DNA from: Streptomyces adustus
GTDB lineage: Bacteria; Actinomycetota; Actinomycetes; Streptomycetales; Streptomycetaceae
Direction of reading: 5' to 3'
Length of the DNA stretch: 43,799 nucleotides
Assembly (NCBI RefSeq): GCF_009377175.1
Contig: NZ_VJZD01000056.1
Location: 1 to 43,799, forward strand
The position numbers and the translations under genes were made by a program. The notes beneath the pieces are model-generated. The model was not told the origin of the DNA and made no database searches. It saw only the letters and a program-made list of their open reading frames with translations. This document shows, one piece after another, positions 33,589 through 43,799 of this stretch; the first letter of the stretch is position 1; each line of letters begins with the position of its first letter.

Positions 33589-34119
33589 ATGGCAAGGCCC
33601 GACAAGGCTGCCGCGGTAGCCGAGCTCGCGGACCAGTTCCGCAGCTCGAACGCTGCTGTGCTGACCGAGTACCGGGGTCTCACCGTGGCGCAGCTCAAGA
33701 CGCTGCGCCGTTCGCTCGGTGAAGACGCCCAGTACGCCGTGGTGAAGAACACGCTGACCAAGATTGCGGCCAACGAGGCCGGGATCGACACGCTCGACGA
33801 CCTGTTCAACGGTCCGACGGCGGTCGCCTTCATCACCGGTGACCCGGTGACGTCGGCGAAGGGTCTTCGTGACTTCGCCAAGGACAACCCGAACCTCGTC
33901 ATCAAGGGCGGTGTCCTTGACGGCAAGGCGCTGTCCGCCGACGAGATCAAGAAGCTTGCGGACCTCGAGTCCCGCGAGGTTCTGCTCGCCAAGCTGGCGG
34001 GCGCCCTGAAGGGCAAGCAGACGCAGGCTGCACAGCTCTTCCAGGCGCTTCCCTCGAAGCTCGTCCGCACCGTGGACGCGCTCCGTGCCAAGGTCGACGA
34101 GCAGGGCGGTGCCGAGTAA
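33589..34119 (+). CDS. rplJ: 50S ribosomal protein L10
   Basis: This 176-residue protein reads [43 protein letters not shown], the standard L10 opening. ATG follows GGAAGGAGG. L10 anchors L7/L12 dimers on the 50S stalk base and in complex with L7/L12 represses its own leader. The downstream gap to rplL is 124 bp. Confidence 0.97.
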   Translation: MARPDKAAAVAELADQFRSSNAAVLTEYRGLTVAQLKTLRRSLGEDAQYAVVKNTLTKIAANEAGIDTLDDLFNGPTAVAFITGDPVTSAKGLRDFAKDNPNLVIKGGVLDGKALSADEIKKLADLESREVLLAKLAGALKGKQTQAAQLFQALPSKLVRTVDALRAKVDEQGGAE

Positions 34120-34243
34120 CTCGGCTCGCGAAATGACCGCCGCCTGAGGCTCCCCGCCCAGGGCGGAGGTCGTAGCGGGCCGAACGTACGCCCGCCTTAC
34201 ATGTACATCCGGCACCAGCCGATTTAGTGGAAGGAAAGCCATC

Positions 34244-34621
34244 ATGGCTCTCACCCAGGACGAACTGCTCGCCGAGTTCGAGGGCATGACCCTCATCCAG
34301 CTCTCCGAGTTCGTGAAGGCGTTCGAGGAGAAGTTCGACGTCACCGCCGCTGCCGCGGTCGCCGCTGCCCCGGCCGGCCCCGCCGCCGCCGTTGAGGCCG
34401 AGGAGGAGAAGGACGAGTTCGACGTCATCCTCACCGGTGCGGGCGACAAGAAGATCCAGGTCATCAAGGTCGTGCGTGAGCTGACCTCCCTGGGTCTGAA
34501 GGAGGCCAAGGACCTCGTGGACGGCGCCCCGAAGCCCGTCCTCGAGAAGGTCGCCAAGGACGCCGCCGAGAAGGCCGCCGAGTCCCTCAAGGGCGCCGGC
34601 GCCTCCGTCGAGGTCAAGTAA
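34244..34621 (+). CDS. rplL: 50S ribosomal protein L7/L12
   Basis: This 125-residue protein has the N-terminal dimerisation domain ([31 protein letters not shown]), an Ala-rich hinge ([15 protein letters not shown]) and the C-terminal factor-binding domain ([29 protein letters not shown]). ATG follows GGAAGGAAAG. It recruits translation GTPases. Confidence 0.97.
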   Translation: MALTQDELLAEFEGMTLIQLSEFVKAFEEKFDVTAAAAVAAAPAGPAAAVEAEEEKDEFDVILTGAGDKKIQVIKVVRELTSLGLKEAKDLVDGAPKPVLEKVAKDAAEKAAESLKGAGASVEVK

Positions 34622-34683
34622 CACCCCGAGGTCCCCTGGACCTCGTCTGCACGCTGATTACGCCCTTCTGGGGCTGTAACGCG

Positions 34684-34731
34684 AACGCACCGAAGAGCGA
34701 TCATCCATCTGGGTGGTCGCTCTTCGGCGTT
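34684..34731 (+). terminator. rplJL terminator (partial) before rpoB
   Basis: The stem CGAAGAGCGA pairs with TCGCTCTTCG across ATCATCCATCTGGGTGG, with further pairing of AACGC and GCGTT outside. It probably lowers read-through into rpoB. Confidence 0.75.
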
Positions 34732-35018
34732 CGAGGGGCCGGGTGGCGGCCTCCTTGCACCGGTGGGTCCGGCGAGTATGGTGATCTTCATCGTGCCTGC
34801 GAAACCCCCGGTGGCAGGCGGCAAGTGACGAGCGCGGCAGCCGGTTCGGGCCAGGGGGCCTTGACGAACCGCACGCAGCGCGCAATTCTCAGGACGCGTC
34901 GTCACAACGATCCGAATCCGAGGCATGGATCGACGGCGTGGAGGGCAGTATCAACGTGCATTGAGGGCGTGGGCTTGCGCAGGTGGCGAGAACAACGAGG
35001 GTCTCGAAAAACCCGCAC
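34732..35018. other. Spacer between the rplL terminator and the rpoB promoter
   Basis: No gene was recognised in this 287-bp stretch. A weak GCCTGC...GCAGGC hairpin occurs near 34797-34821. Confidence 0.4.
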
Positions 35019-35047
35019 TGGACATCAGTGTGCCAAGTGGCTACACT
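35019..35047 (+). promoter_or_regulatory. rpoB promoter
   Basis: TGGACA (35019-35024) and TACACT (35042-35047), spaced 17 nt, give a good housekeeping promoter match. Transcription from about 35055 leaves a leader of roughly 175 nt before the TTG start. Confidence 0.65.
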
Positions 35048-35229
35048 GTCCCTTTGCGCTGCCTGTTAGCTGTCCCCTGCCCGTCACCAGGGGCATGCCT
35101 TCACTCGAGCATCACTGACCGGAACTCCCTGACCTGGCCTTTTGGCCGGAGCTGGAACCTCCTGTCCTGATGCGTGAGCGAGGGACCGGTACGCGCGTAG
35201 TGAGTCCGAGCCCTCGGAAGGACCCCCTC

Positions 35230-38200
35230 TTGGCCGCCTCGCGCACTGCCTCGACCGCGAATACGAACAACGCTGCCAGCACCGCCCCGCTGCGCATCTC
35301 CTTTGCAAAGATCAAGGAGCCTCTCGAGGTTCCCAACCTGCTCGCGCTGCAGACCGAGAGCTTCGACTGGCTGCTCGGCAACACCGCTTGGCAGAGTCGG
35401 GTCGAGGAGGCTCTGGAGAGCGGTCAGGACGTCCCCACCAAGTCCGGTCTGGAGGAGATCTTCGAGGAGATCTCCCCGATCGAGGACTTCTCCGGGTCGA
35501 TGTCCCTGACCTTCCGCGACCACCGTTTCGAACCGCCGAAGAACAGCATCGACGAGTGCAAGGACCGTGACTTCACGTACGCGGCCCCGCTCTTCGTCAC
35601 GGCTGAGTTCACCAACAACGAGACCGGCGAGATCAAGTCCCAGACGGTCTTCATGGGCGACTTCCCGCTCATGACCAACAAGGGCACCTTCGTCATCAAC
35701 GGCACCGAGCGTGTCGTGGTGTCGCAGCTGGTCCGTTCGCCGGGTGTCTACTTCGACTCCTCCATCGACAAGACGTCCGACAAGGACATCTTCTCCGCCA
35801 AGATCATCCCGTCCCGGGGTGCCTGGCTGGAGATGGAGATCGACAAGCGCGACATGGTCGGTGTGCGTATCGACCGCAAGCGCAAGCAGTCCGTCACCGT
35901 CCTCCTGAAGGCGCTCGGCTGGACCACCGAGCAGATCCTCGAGGAGTTCGGCGAGTACGAGTCGATGCGCGCCACCCTGGAGAAGGACCACACCCAGGGC
36001 CAGGACGACGCGCTGCTCGACATCTACCGCAAGCTGCGTCCGGGCGAGCCCCCCACGCGTGAGGCCGCGCAGACGCTTCTTGAGAACCTGTACTTCAACC
36101 CGAAGCGCTACGACCTGGCCAAGGTCGGCCGCTACAAGGTCAACAAGAAGCTGGGTGCGGAGGCTCCGCTCGACGCGGGCGTCCTGACCGTCGAGGACGT
36201 CATCTCGACGATCAAGTACCTGGTGAAGCTGCACGCGGGCGAGACCGAGACGGTCGCCGACAGCGGCCAGTCGATCGTCGTCGAGACCGACGACATCGAC
36301 CACTTCGGCAACCGTCGTCTGCGCAGCGTCGGCGAGCTCATCCAGAACCAGGTCCGTACGGGTCTGGCGCGTATGGAGCGCGTCGTGCGCGAGCGCATGA
36401 CGACCCAGGACGTCGAGGCGATCACGCCGCAGACCCTGATCAACATCCGGCCGGTCGTCGCCTCCATCAAGGAGTTCTTCGGCACCAGCCAGCTGTCGCA
36501 GTTCATGGACCAGAACAACCCGCTGTCGGGTCTCACCCACAAGCGCCGTCTGTCGGCTCTTGGCCCGGGTGGTCTCTCCCGTGAGCGGGCCGGCTTCGAG
36601 GTCCGTGACGTGCACCCCTCGCACTACGGCCGCATGTGCCCGATCGAGACCCCCGAAGGCCCGAACATCGGTCTGATCGGCTCGCTCGCCTCCTACGGCC
36701 GCGTCAACGCGTTCGGCTTCGTGGAGACGCCGTACCGCAAGGTCGTCGACGGTGTCGTCACCGACGAGGTCGACTACCTGACGGCCGACGAGGAGGACCG
36801 CTTCGTCATCGCGCAGGCCAACGCCACGCTCGACGACGACCTGCGATTCACCGAGAACCGCGTCCTGGTCCGCCGCCGTGGCGGCGAGGTCGACTACGTC
36901 CCCGGTGACGACGTCGACTACATGGACGTCTCGCCGCGCCAGATGGTGTCGGTCGCGACCGCCATGATCCCGTTCCTCGAGCACGACGACGCCAACCGTG
37001 CCCTCATGGGCGCGAACATGATGCGCCAGGCCGTGCCGCTGATCAAGTCCGAGGCTCCGCTCGTCGGCACCGGCATGGAGTACCGCTCCGCCGTCGACGC
37101 CGGCGACGTGGTCAAGGCCGAGAAGGCGGGTGTCGTCCAGGAGGTCTCCGCGGACTACATCACCACCGCCAACGACGACGGCACGTACATCACGTACCGC
37201 CTGGCCAAGTTCGCCCGCTCCAACCAGGGCACCTCGGTCAACCAGAAGGTCATCGTCAACGAGGGCGACCGGATCATCGAGGGCCAGGTCCTCGCCGACG
37301 GTCCGGCCACCGAGAACGGCGAGATGGCCCTGGGCAAGAACCTGCTCGTGGCGTTCATGCCGTGGGAGGGTCACAACTACGAGGACGCGATCATCCTGTC
37401 GCAGCGCCTCGTGCAGGACGACGTCCTCTCCTCGATCCACATCGAGGAGCACGAGGTCGACGCCCGTGACACCAAGCTCGGCCCCGAGGAGATCACCCGG
37501 GACATCCCGAACGTCTCCGAGGAGGTCCTCGCCGACCTCGACGAGCGCGGCATCATCCGGATCGGTGCCGAGGTCGTCGCCGGCGACATCCTCGTCGGCA
37601 AGGTCACGCCCAAGGGTGAGACCGAGCTGACGCCGGAGGAGCGCCTGCTGCGCGCGATCTTCGGTGAGAAGGCCCGTGAGGTCCGTGACACCTCGCTGAA
37701 GGTCCCGCACGGCGAGATCGGCAAGGTCATCGGCGTCCGCGTCTTCGACCGCGAAGAGGGCGACGAGCTGCCGCCGGGCGTGAACCAGCTGGTCCGCGTC
37801 TACGTCGCGCAGAAGCGCAAGATCACCGACGGTGACAAGCTGGCCGGCCGTCACGGCAACAAGGGTGTCATCTCCAAGATCCTGCCGATCGAGGACATGC
37901 CGTTCCTGGAGGACGGCACCGCGGTCGACATCATCCTCAACCCGCTCGGCGTCCCGTCCCGAATGAACCCGGGACAGGTGCTGGAGATCCACCTCGGCTG
38001 GCTCGCCAGCCGCGGCTGGGACGTCTCCGGTCTCGCCGAGGAGTGGGCCCAGCGTCTTCAGGTCATCGGTGCCGACCAGGTCGCCCCGGGCACCAACGTC
38101 GCCACCCCGGTCTTCGACGGTGCGCGTGAGGACGAGCTCGCGGGTCTGCTCCAGCACACCATCCCGAACCGCGACGGCGAGCGCATGGTGCTCCCGACCG

Positions 38201-38715
38201 GTAAGGCACGGCTGTTCGACGGCCGCTCCGGCGAGCCGTTCCCGGACCCGATCTCGGTCGGGTACATGTACATCCTGAAGCTGCACCACCTGGTCGACGA
38301 CAAGCTGCACGCCCGGTCGACCGGTCCGTACTCGATGATCACCCAGCAGCCGCTGGGTGGTAAGGCCCAGTTCGGTGGCCAGCGCTTCGGTGAGATGGAG
38401 GTGTGGGCGCTGGAGGCTTACGGCGCCGCGTACGCCCTCCAGGAGCTGCTGACCATCAAGTCCGACGACGTCACCGGCCGCGTGAAGGTCTACGAGGCCA
38501 TCGTCAAGGGCGAGAACATCCCCGAGCCCGGCATCCCCGAGTCCTTCAAGGTGCTCATCAAGGAGATGCAGTCCCTGTGCCTCAACGTGGAGGTGCTGTC
38601 CTCGGACGGCATGTCCATCGAGATGCGCGACACCGACGAGGACGTCTTCCGCGCGGCGGAGGAGCTTGGCATCGACCTGTCCCGGCGCGAGCCGAGCAGC
38701 GTCGAAGAGGTCTGA
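35230..38715 (+). CDS. rpoB: DNA-directed RNA polymerase subunit beta
   Basis: TTG at 35230 is chosen as start because GGAAGGA lies 8 nt upstream and the protein then begins [30 protein letters not shown]. This gives 1161 residues, the length I recall for Streptomyces RpoB. The rifampicin region (residues about 418-445) reads [14 protein letters not shown] then [14 protein letters not shown], the wild-type (sensitive) pattern. The switch/active-site motifs [13 protein letters not shown] and [11 protein letters not shown] are present. It forms the catalytic core with RpoC, 94 bp downstream. Confidence 0.97.
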   Translation: MAASRTASTANTNNAASTAPLRISFAKIKEPLEVPNLLALQTESFDWLLGNTAWQSRVEEALESGQDVPTKSGLEEIFEEISPIEDFSGSMSLTFRDHRFEPPKNSIDECKDRDFTYAAPLFVTAEFTNNETGEIKSQTVFMGDFPLMTNKGTFVINGTERVVVSQLVRSPGVYFDSSIDKTSDKDIFSAKIIPSRGAWLEMEIDKRDMVGVRIDRKRKQSVTVLLKALGWTTEQILEEFGEYESMRATLEKDHTQGQDDALLDIYRKLRPGEPPTREAAQTLLENLYFNPKRYDLAKVGRYKVNKKLGAEAPLDAGVLTVEDVISTIKYLVKLHAGETETVADSGQSIVVETDDIDHFGNRRLRSVGELIQNQVRTGLARMERVVRERMTTQDVEAITPQTLINIRPVVASIKEFFGTSQLSQFMDQNNPLSGLTHKRRLSALGPGGLSRERAGFEVRDVHPSHYGRMCPIETPEGPNIGLIGSLASYGRVNAFGFVETPYRKVVDGVVTDEVDYLTADEEDRFVIAQANATLDDDLRFTENRVLVRRRGGEVDYVPGDDVDYMDVSPRQMVSVATAMIPFLEHDDANRALMGANMMRQAVPLIKSEAPLVGTGMEYRSAVDAGDVVKAEKAGVVQEVSADYITTANDDGTYITYRLAKFARSNQGTSVNQKVIVNEGDRIIEGQVLADGPATENGEMALGKNLLVAFMPWEGHNYEDAIILSQRLVQDDVLSSIHIEEHEVDARDTKLGPEEITRDIPNVSEEVLADLDERGIIRIGAEVVAGDILVGKVTPKGETELTPEERLLRAIFGEKAREVRDTSLKVPHGEIGKVIGVRVFDREEGDELPPGVNQLVRVYVAQKRKITDGDKLAGRHGNKGVISKILPIEDMPFLEDGTAVDIILNPLGVPSRMNPGQVLEIHLGWLASRGWDVSGLAEEWAQRLQVIGADQVAPGTNVATPVFDGAREDELAGLLQHTIPNRDGERMVLPTGKARLFDGRSGEPFPDPISVGYMYILKLHHLVDDKLHARSTGPYSMITQQPLGGKAQFGGQRFGEMEVWALEAYGAAYALQELLTIKSDDVTGRVKVYEAIVKGENIPEPGIPESFKVLIKEMQSLCLNVEVLSSDGMSIEMRDTDEDVFRAAEELGIDLSRREPSSVEEV

Positions 38716-38724
38716 CGGGAGTTC

Positions 38725-38749
38725 GGCCGGGCTCACCATGAGCCCGGCC
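38725..38749 (+). repeat. Intercistronic hairpin between rpoB and rpoC
   Basis: The stem GGCCGGGCTCA (38725-38735) pairs with TGAGCCCGGCC (38739-38749) around CCA. There is no T-tract, so it is more likely an mRNA processing or stability element than a full terminator. Confidence 0.55.
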
Positions 38750-38809
38750 GGCCCCAGGACCCCCGTATCAGACCCCATGACTTACAACCCTGAGAGGGAT
38801 TGACGCATA

Positions 38810-42709
<3,900 letters not shown>

Positions 42710-42731
42710 GGCGCAGGTCGTCTGAAGCACT

Positions 42732-42765
42732 GAAGGGCGGTCACCCCACGGGGTGGCCGCCCTTC
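42732..42765. terminator. rpoBC terminator
   Basis: A 15-bp stem with one wobble (42732-42746 with 42751-42765), loop CACG, is followed by GGCGTTTCC. It also separates rpoC from the convergent protease gene. Confidence 0.88.
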
Positions 42766-42794
42766 GGCGTTTCCGCACCGGGTCCCGGTGCGGC

Positions 42795-43799
42795 TCAGCG
42801 CGGCTGCTGCGGCTGGAGGTACGGCTGGAGGTGGTGCAGCCGGGTGTAGTAGTCCGGGTGGGAGGAGAGCAGCTTGCTCAGCGCGCTCTCCTCGACGGGA
42901 ACACCGCCGTTCTGGGCGGTGGCCTGGGCCTCGGCCTGCTGTTCCTGCTGGTGCAGCTTGCCCAGTACGGCGGCCAGCATCGGGGCGAAGCCGAGCGCGG
43001 CGGCGTGCTCGTCGGCCCGCAGTTCGGCGCGGCGGCCGACGGCGGCGAGCGCGTACGGCACGCCCAGGATCAGCAGCGGCAGCCCGTACAGCGTGCTGAT
43101 CGTGGCCATCGCGATACCGCCGATGAACAGCACCACGAAGACGACGCCGAAGCAGCCGAAGGCCTTCGACACCCGGAAGACGAAGGTGGAGAACGCCTTC
43201 AGGAAGCGCCAGGCGAGCCGGCCCGGCAGCGCGTACCAGTAGCCGAGCAGGCCGGACCAGGCGTGACCGCCGACGTGGTGACCCAGCTCGTGGGCCATGA
43301 CGGCGGCGAGTTCGCCGTTGGGGAGCTCGTTCATGGCGAAGCGGGTGACGCCGACGATGTGGCCGGCCGCGGCGACCGCGTTGAGGCCGTCGCTGTCCTC
43401 GACCCACAGCTCGTAGTTGCGCCCCTCGACACCGGCGCGGGCCGTGACCTCCCGCCAGACCGGTTCGATTTTGGCTCGTTCTTGTGGAGTGGGGTGGCGC
43501 AGATGAAGCAGACGGCGTGCGAGGGCGCTTTCCGTCGGGCGGTGGAAGACGAGTGCGCCACTGGCGATCCAGAGCAGGATCACCACGAACGCGAGATCGC
43601 CGAAGAGCGCGGAGACCAGGCCGACGACACACAGGCTGCACAGGAAGTTCGGCACATAGAGCAGCAGGTTGCCGACCGCGGTGGCGTCGGTGCGGCGCTG
43701 CTGGTTGGAGAGGTGGACCCGGCGGGCCTCGGTGCTGATGTGGTGCGGATGGGCGGGGTCGTCGGCGGCCGCGGCCGCGCCGGGAGCCGAGGGAGGGGC
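42795..43799 (-). CDS. M48 family membrane metalloprotease (5' end beyond window)
   Basis: The minus-strand frame is open to the window edge, with readable sequence upstream of the GTG at 43655 (DDPAHPHHISTEARRVHLSNQQRRTD and so on). The gene therefore starts outside the window. Visible are an N-terminal hydrophobic pair, the zinc motif HELGHHVGGH (MAHELGHHVGG), more helices (FGVVFVVLFIGGIAMATIS) and the third-ligand region RAELRADEHAAALGF. The C-terminus is Gln-rich (QPYLQPQQPR). It is an M48-type peptidase different from the HtpX at 7977, and the substrate is unknown. Confidence 0.88.
   Translation of the reverse strand, partial: APPSAPGAAAAADDPAHPHHISTEARRVHLSNQQRRTDATAVGNLLLYVPNFLCSLCVVGLVSALFGDLAFVVILLWIASGALVFHRPTESALARRLLHLRHPTPQERAKIEPVWREVTARAGVEGRNYELWVEDSDGLNAVAAAGHIVGVTRFAMNELPNGELAAVMAHELGHHVGGHAWSGLLGYWYALPGRLAWRFLKAFSTFVFRVSKAFGCFGVVFVVLFIGGIAMATISTLYGLPLLILGVPYALAAVGRRAELRADEHAAALGFAPMLAAVLGKLHQQEQQAEAQATAQNGGVPVEESALSKLLSSHPDYYTRLHHLQPYLQPQQPR

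Noticed and set aside
36481..36570. Possible rifampicin-resistant RpoB variant
   Set aside because: The rifampicin region carries the usual sensitive residues (Gln, Asp, His, Ser/Leu positions as in the standard motif). No duplicated variant rpoB is in the window.

Overview
This window is high-GC actinobacterial DNA, almost certainly from a Streptomyces chromosome. Three things support this: strong G/C preference at third codon positions, frequent GTG/TTG starts with GGAGG-type ribosome sites, and gene order. The order tRNA-Thr, tRNA-Met, rpmG, MaoC pair ... tRNA-Trp, secE, nusG, rplK, rplA ... rplJ, rplL, rpoB, rpoC is the actinobacterial ribosomal/RNA polymerase locus. The nuo-htpX-yajQ-tRNA-Tyr order is what I recall from S. 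coelicolor around SCO4599-SCO4614. All family assignments come from reading the translations; no database search was run.

Layout. (1) 19-7786: seven tightly overlapping genes nuoH-I-J-K-L-M-N, the membrane arm of complex I plus the NuoI ferredoxin subunit. The short NuoH suggests this is the second, partial nuo cluster that Streptomyces carry rather than the 14-gene operon. (2) 7787-11711: housekeeping membrane genes (HtpX-type protease behind a SigR-like promoter, YccF protein, APC permease, GlsB-type small membrane protein) and YajQ. (3) 11946-12027: tRNA-Tyr, followed by a perfect 20-bp hairpin. (4) 12.1-16.5 kb: an accessory segment at the tRNA-Tyr site, known in S. coelicolor as the attB of SLP1. 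It holds a broken tyrosine integrase pointing at the tRNA, an IS5-like transposase remnant abutting it that still shows an A_AAA_AAG slippery heptamer, a fragment of a winged-helix-like ORF, two convergent genes for exported proteins, a coding-like remnant and a small hypothetical gene. (5) 16.6-19.0 kb: a small zinc-ribbon-like protein, an SDR protein and an amidohydrolase homologue that has lost several expected metal-site residues.

(6) 19.4-20.9 kb: tRNA-Thr, tRNA-Met, rpmG and a MaoC pair resembling mycobacterial HadA/HadB. (7) 21.0-28.6 kb: a block lying between the Had-like genes and tRNA-Trp, which are close together in mycobacteria. It contains a TetR repressor plus MFS exporter sharing one operator, murB, a MITE with 25-bp inverted ends, a divergent SDR/TetR pair with twin operators, an adenosine-deaminase-like gene and an aspartate-type aminotransferase. 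(8) 28.9-42.7 kb: tRNA-Trp, secE, nusG, an extra DUF3592-like gene whose 5' end is a terminator-like hairpin, rplK-rplA, a lipoprotein gene, rplJ-rplL behind an L10-type leader, then rpoB and rpoC. (9) The window ends inside an M48 metalloprotease gene.

No CRISPR array, intact prophage, biosynthetic cluster or complete defence system was found. The most interesting items are the decayed SLP1-type integration site, the residue-depleted amidohydrolase, the paired TetR operators, the MITE, the nusG-rplK insertion with its intragenic hairpin, and the ADA-like enzyme with an altered HxHxxG motif.
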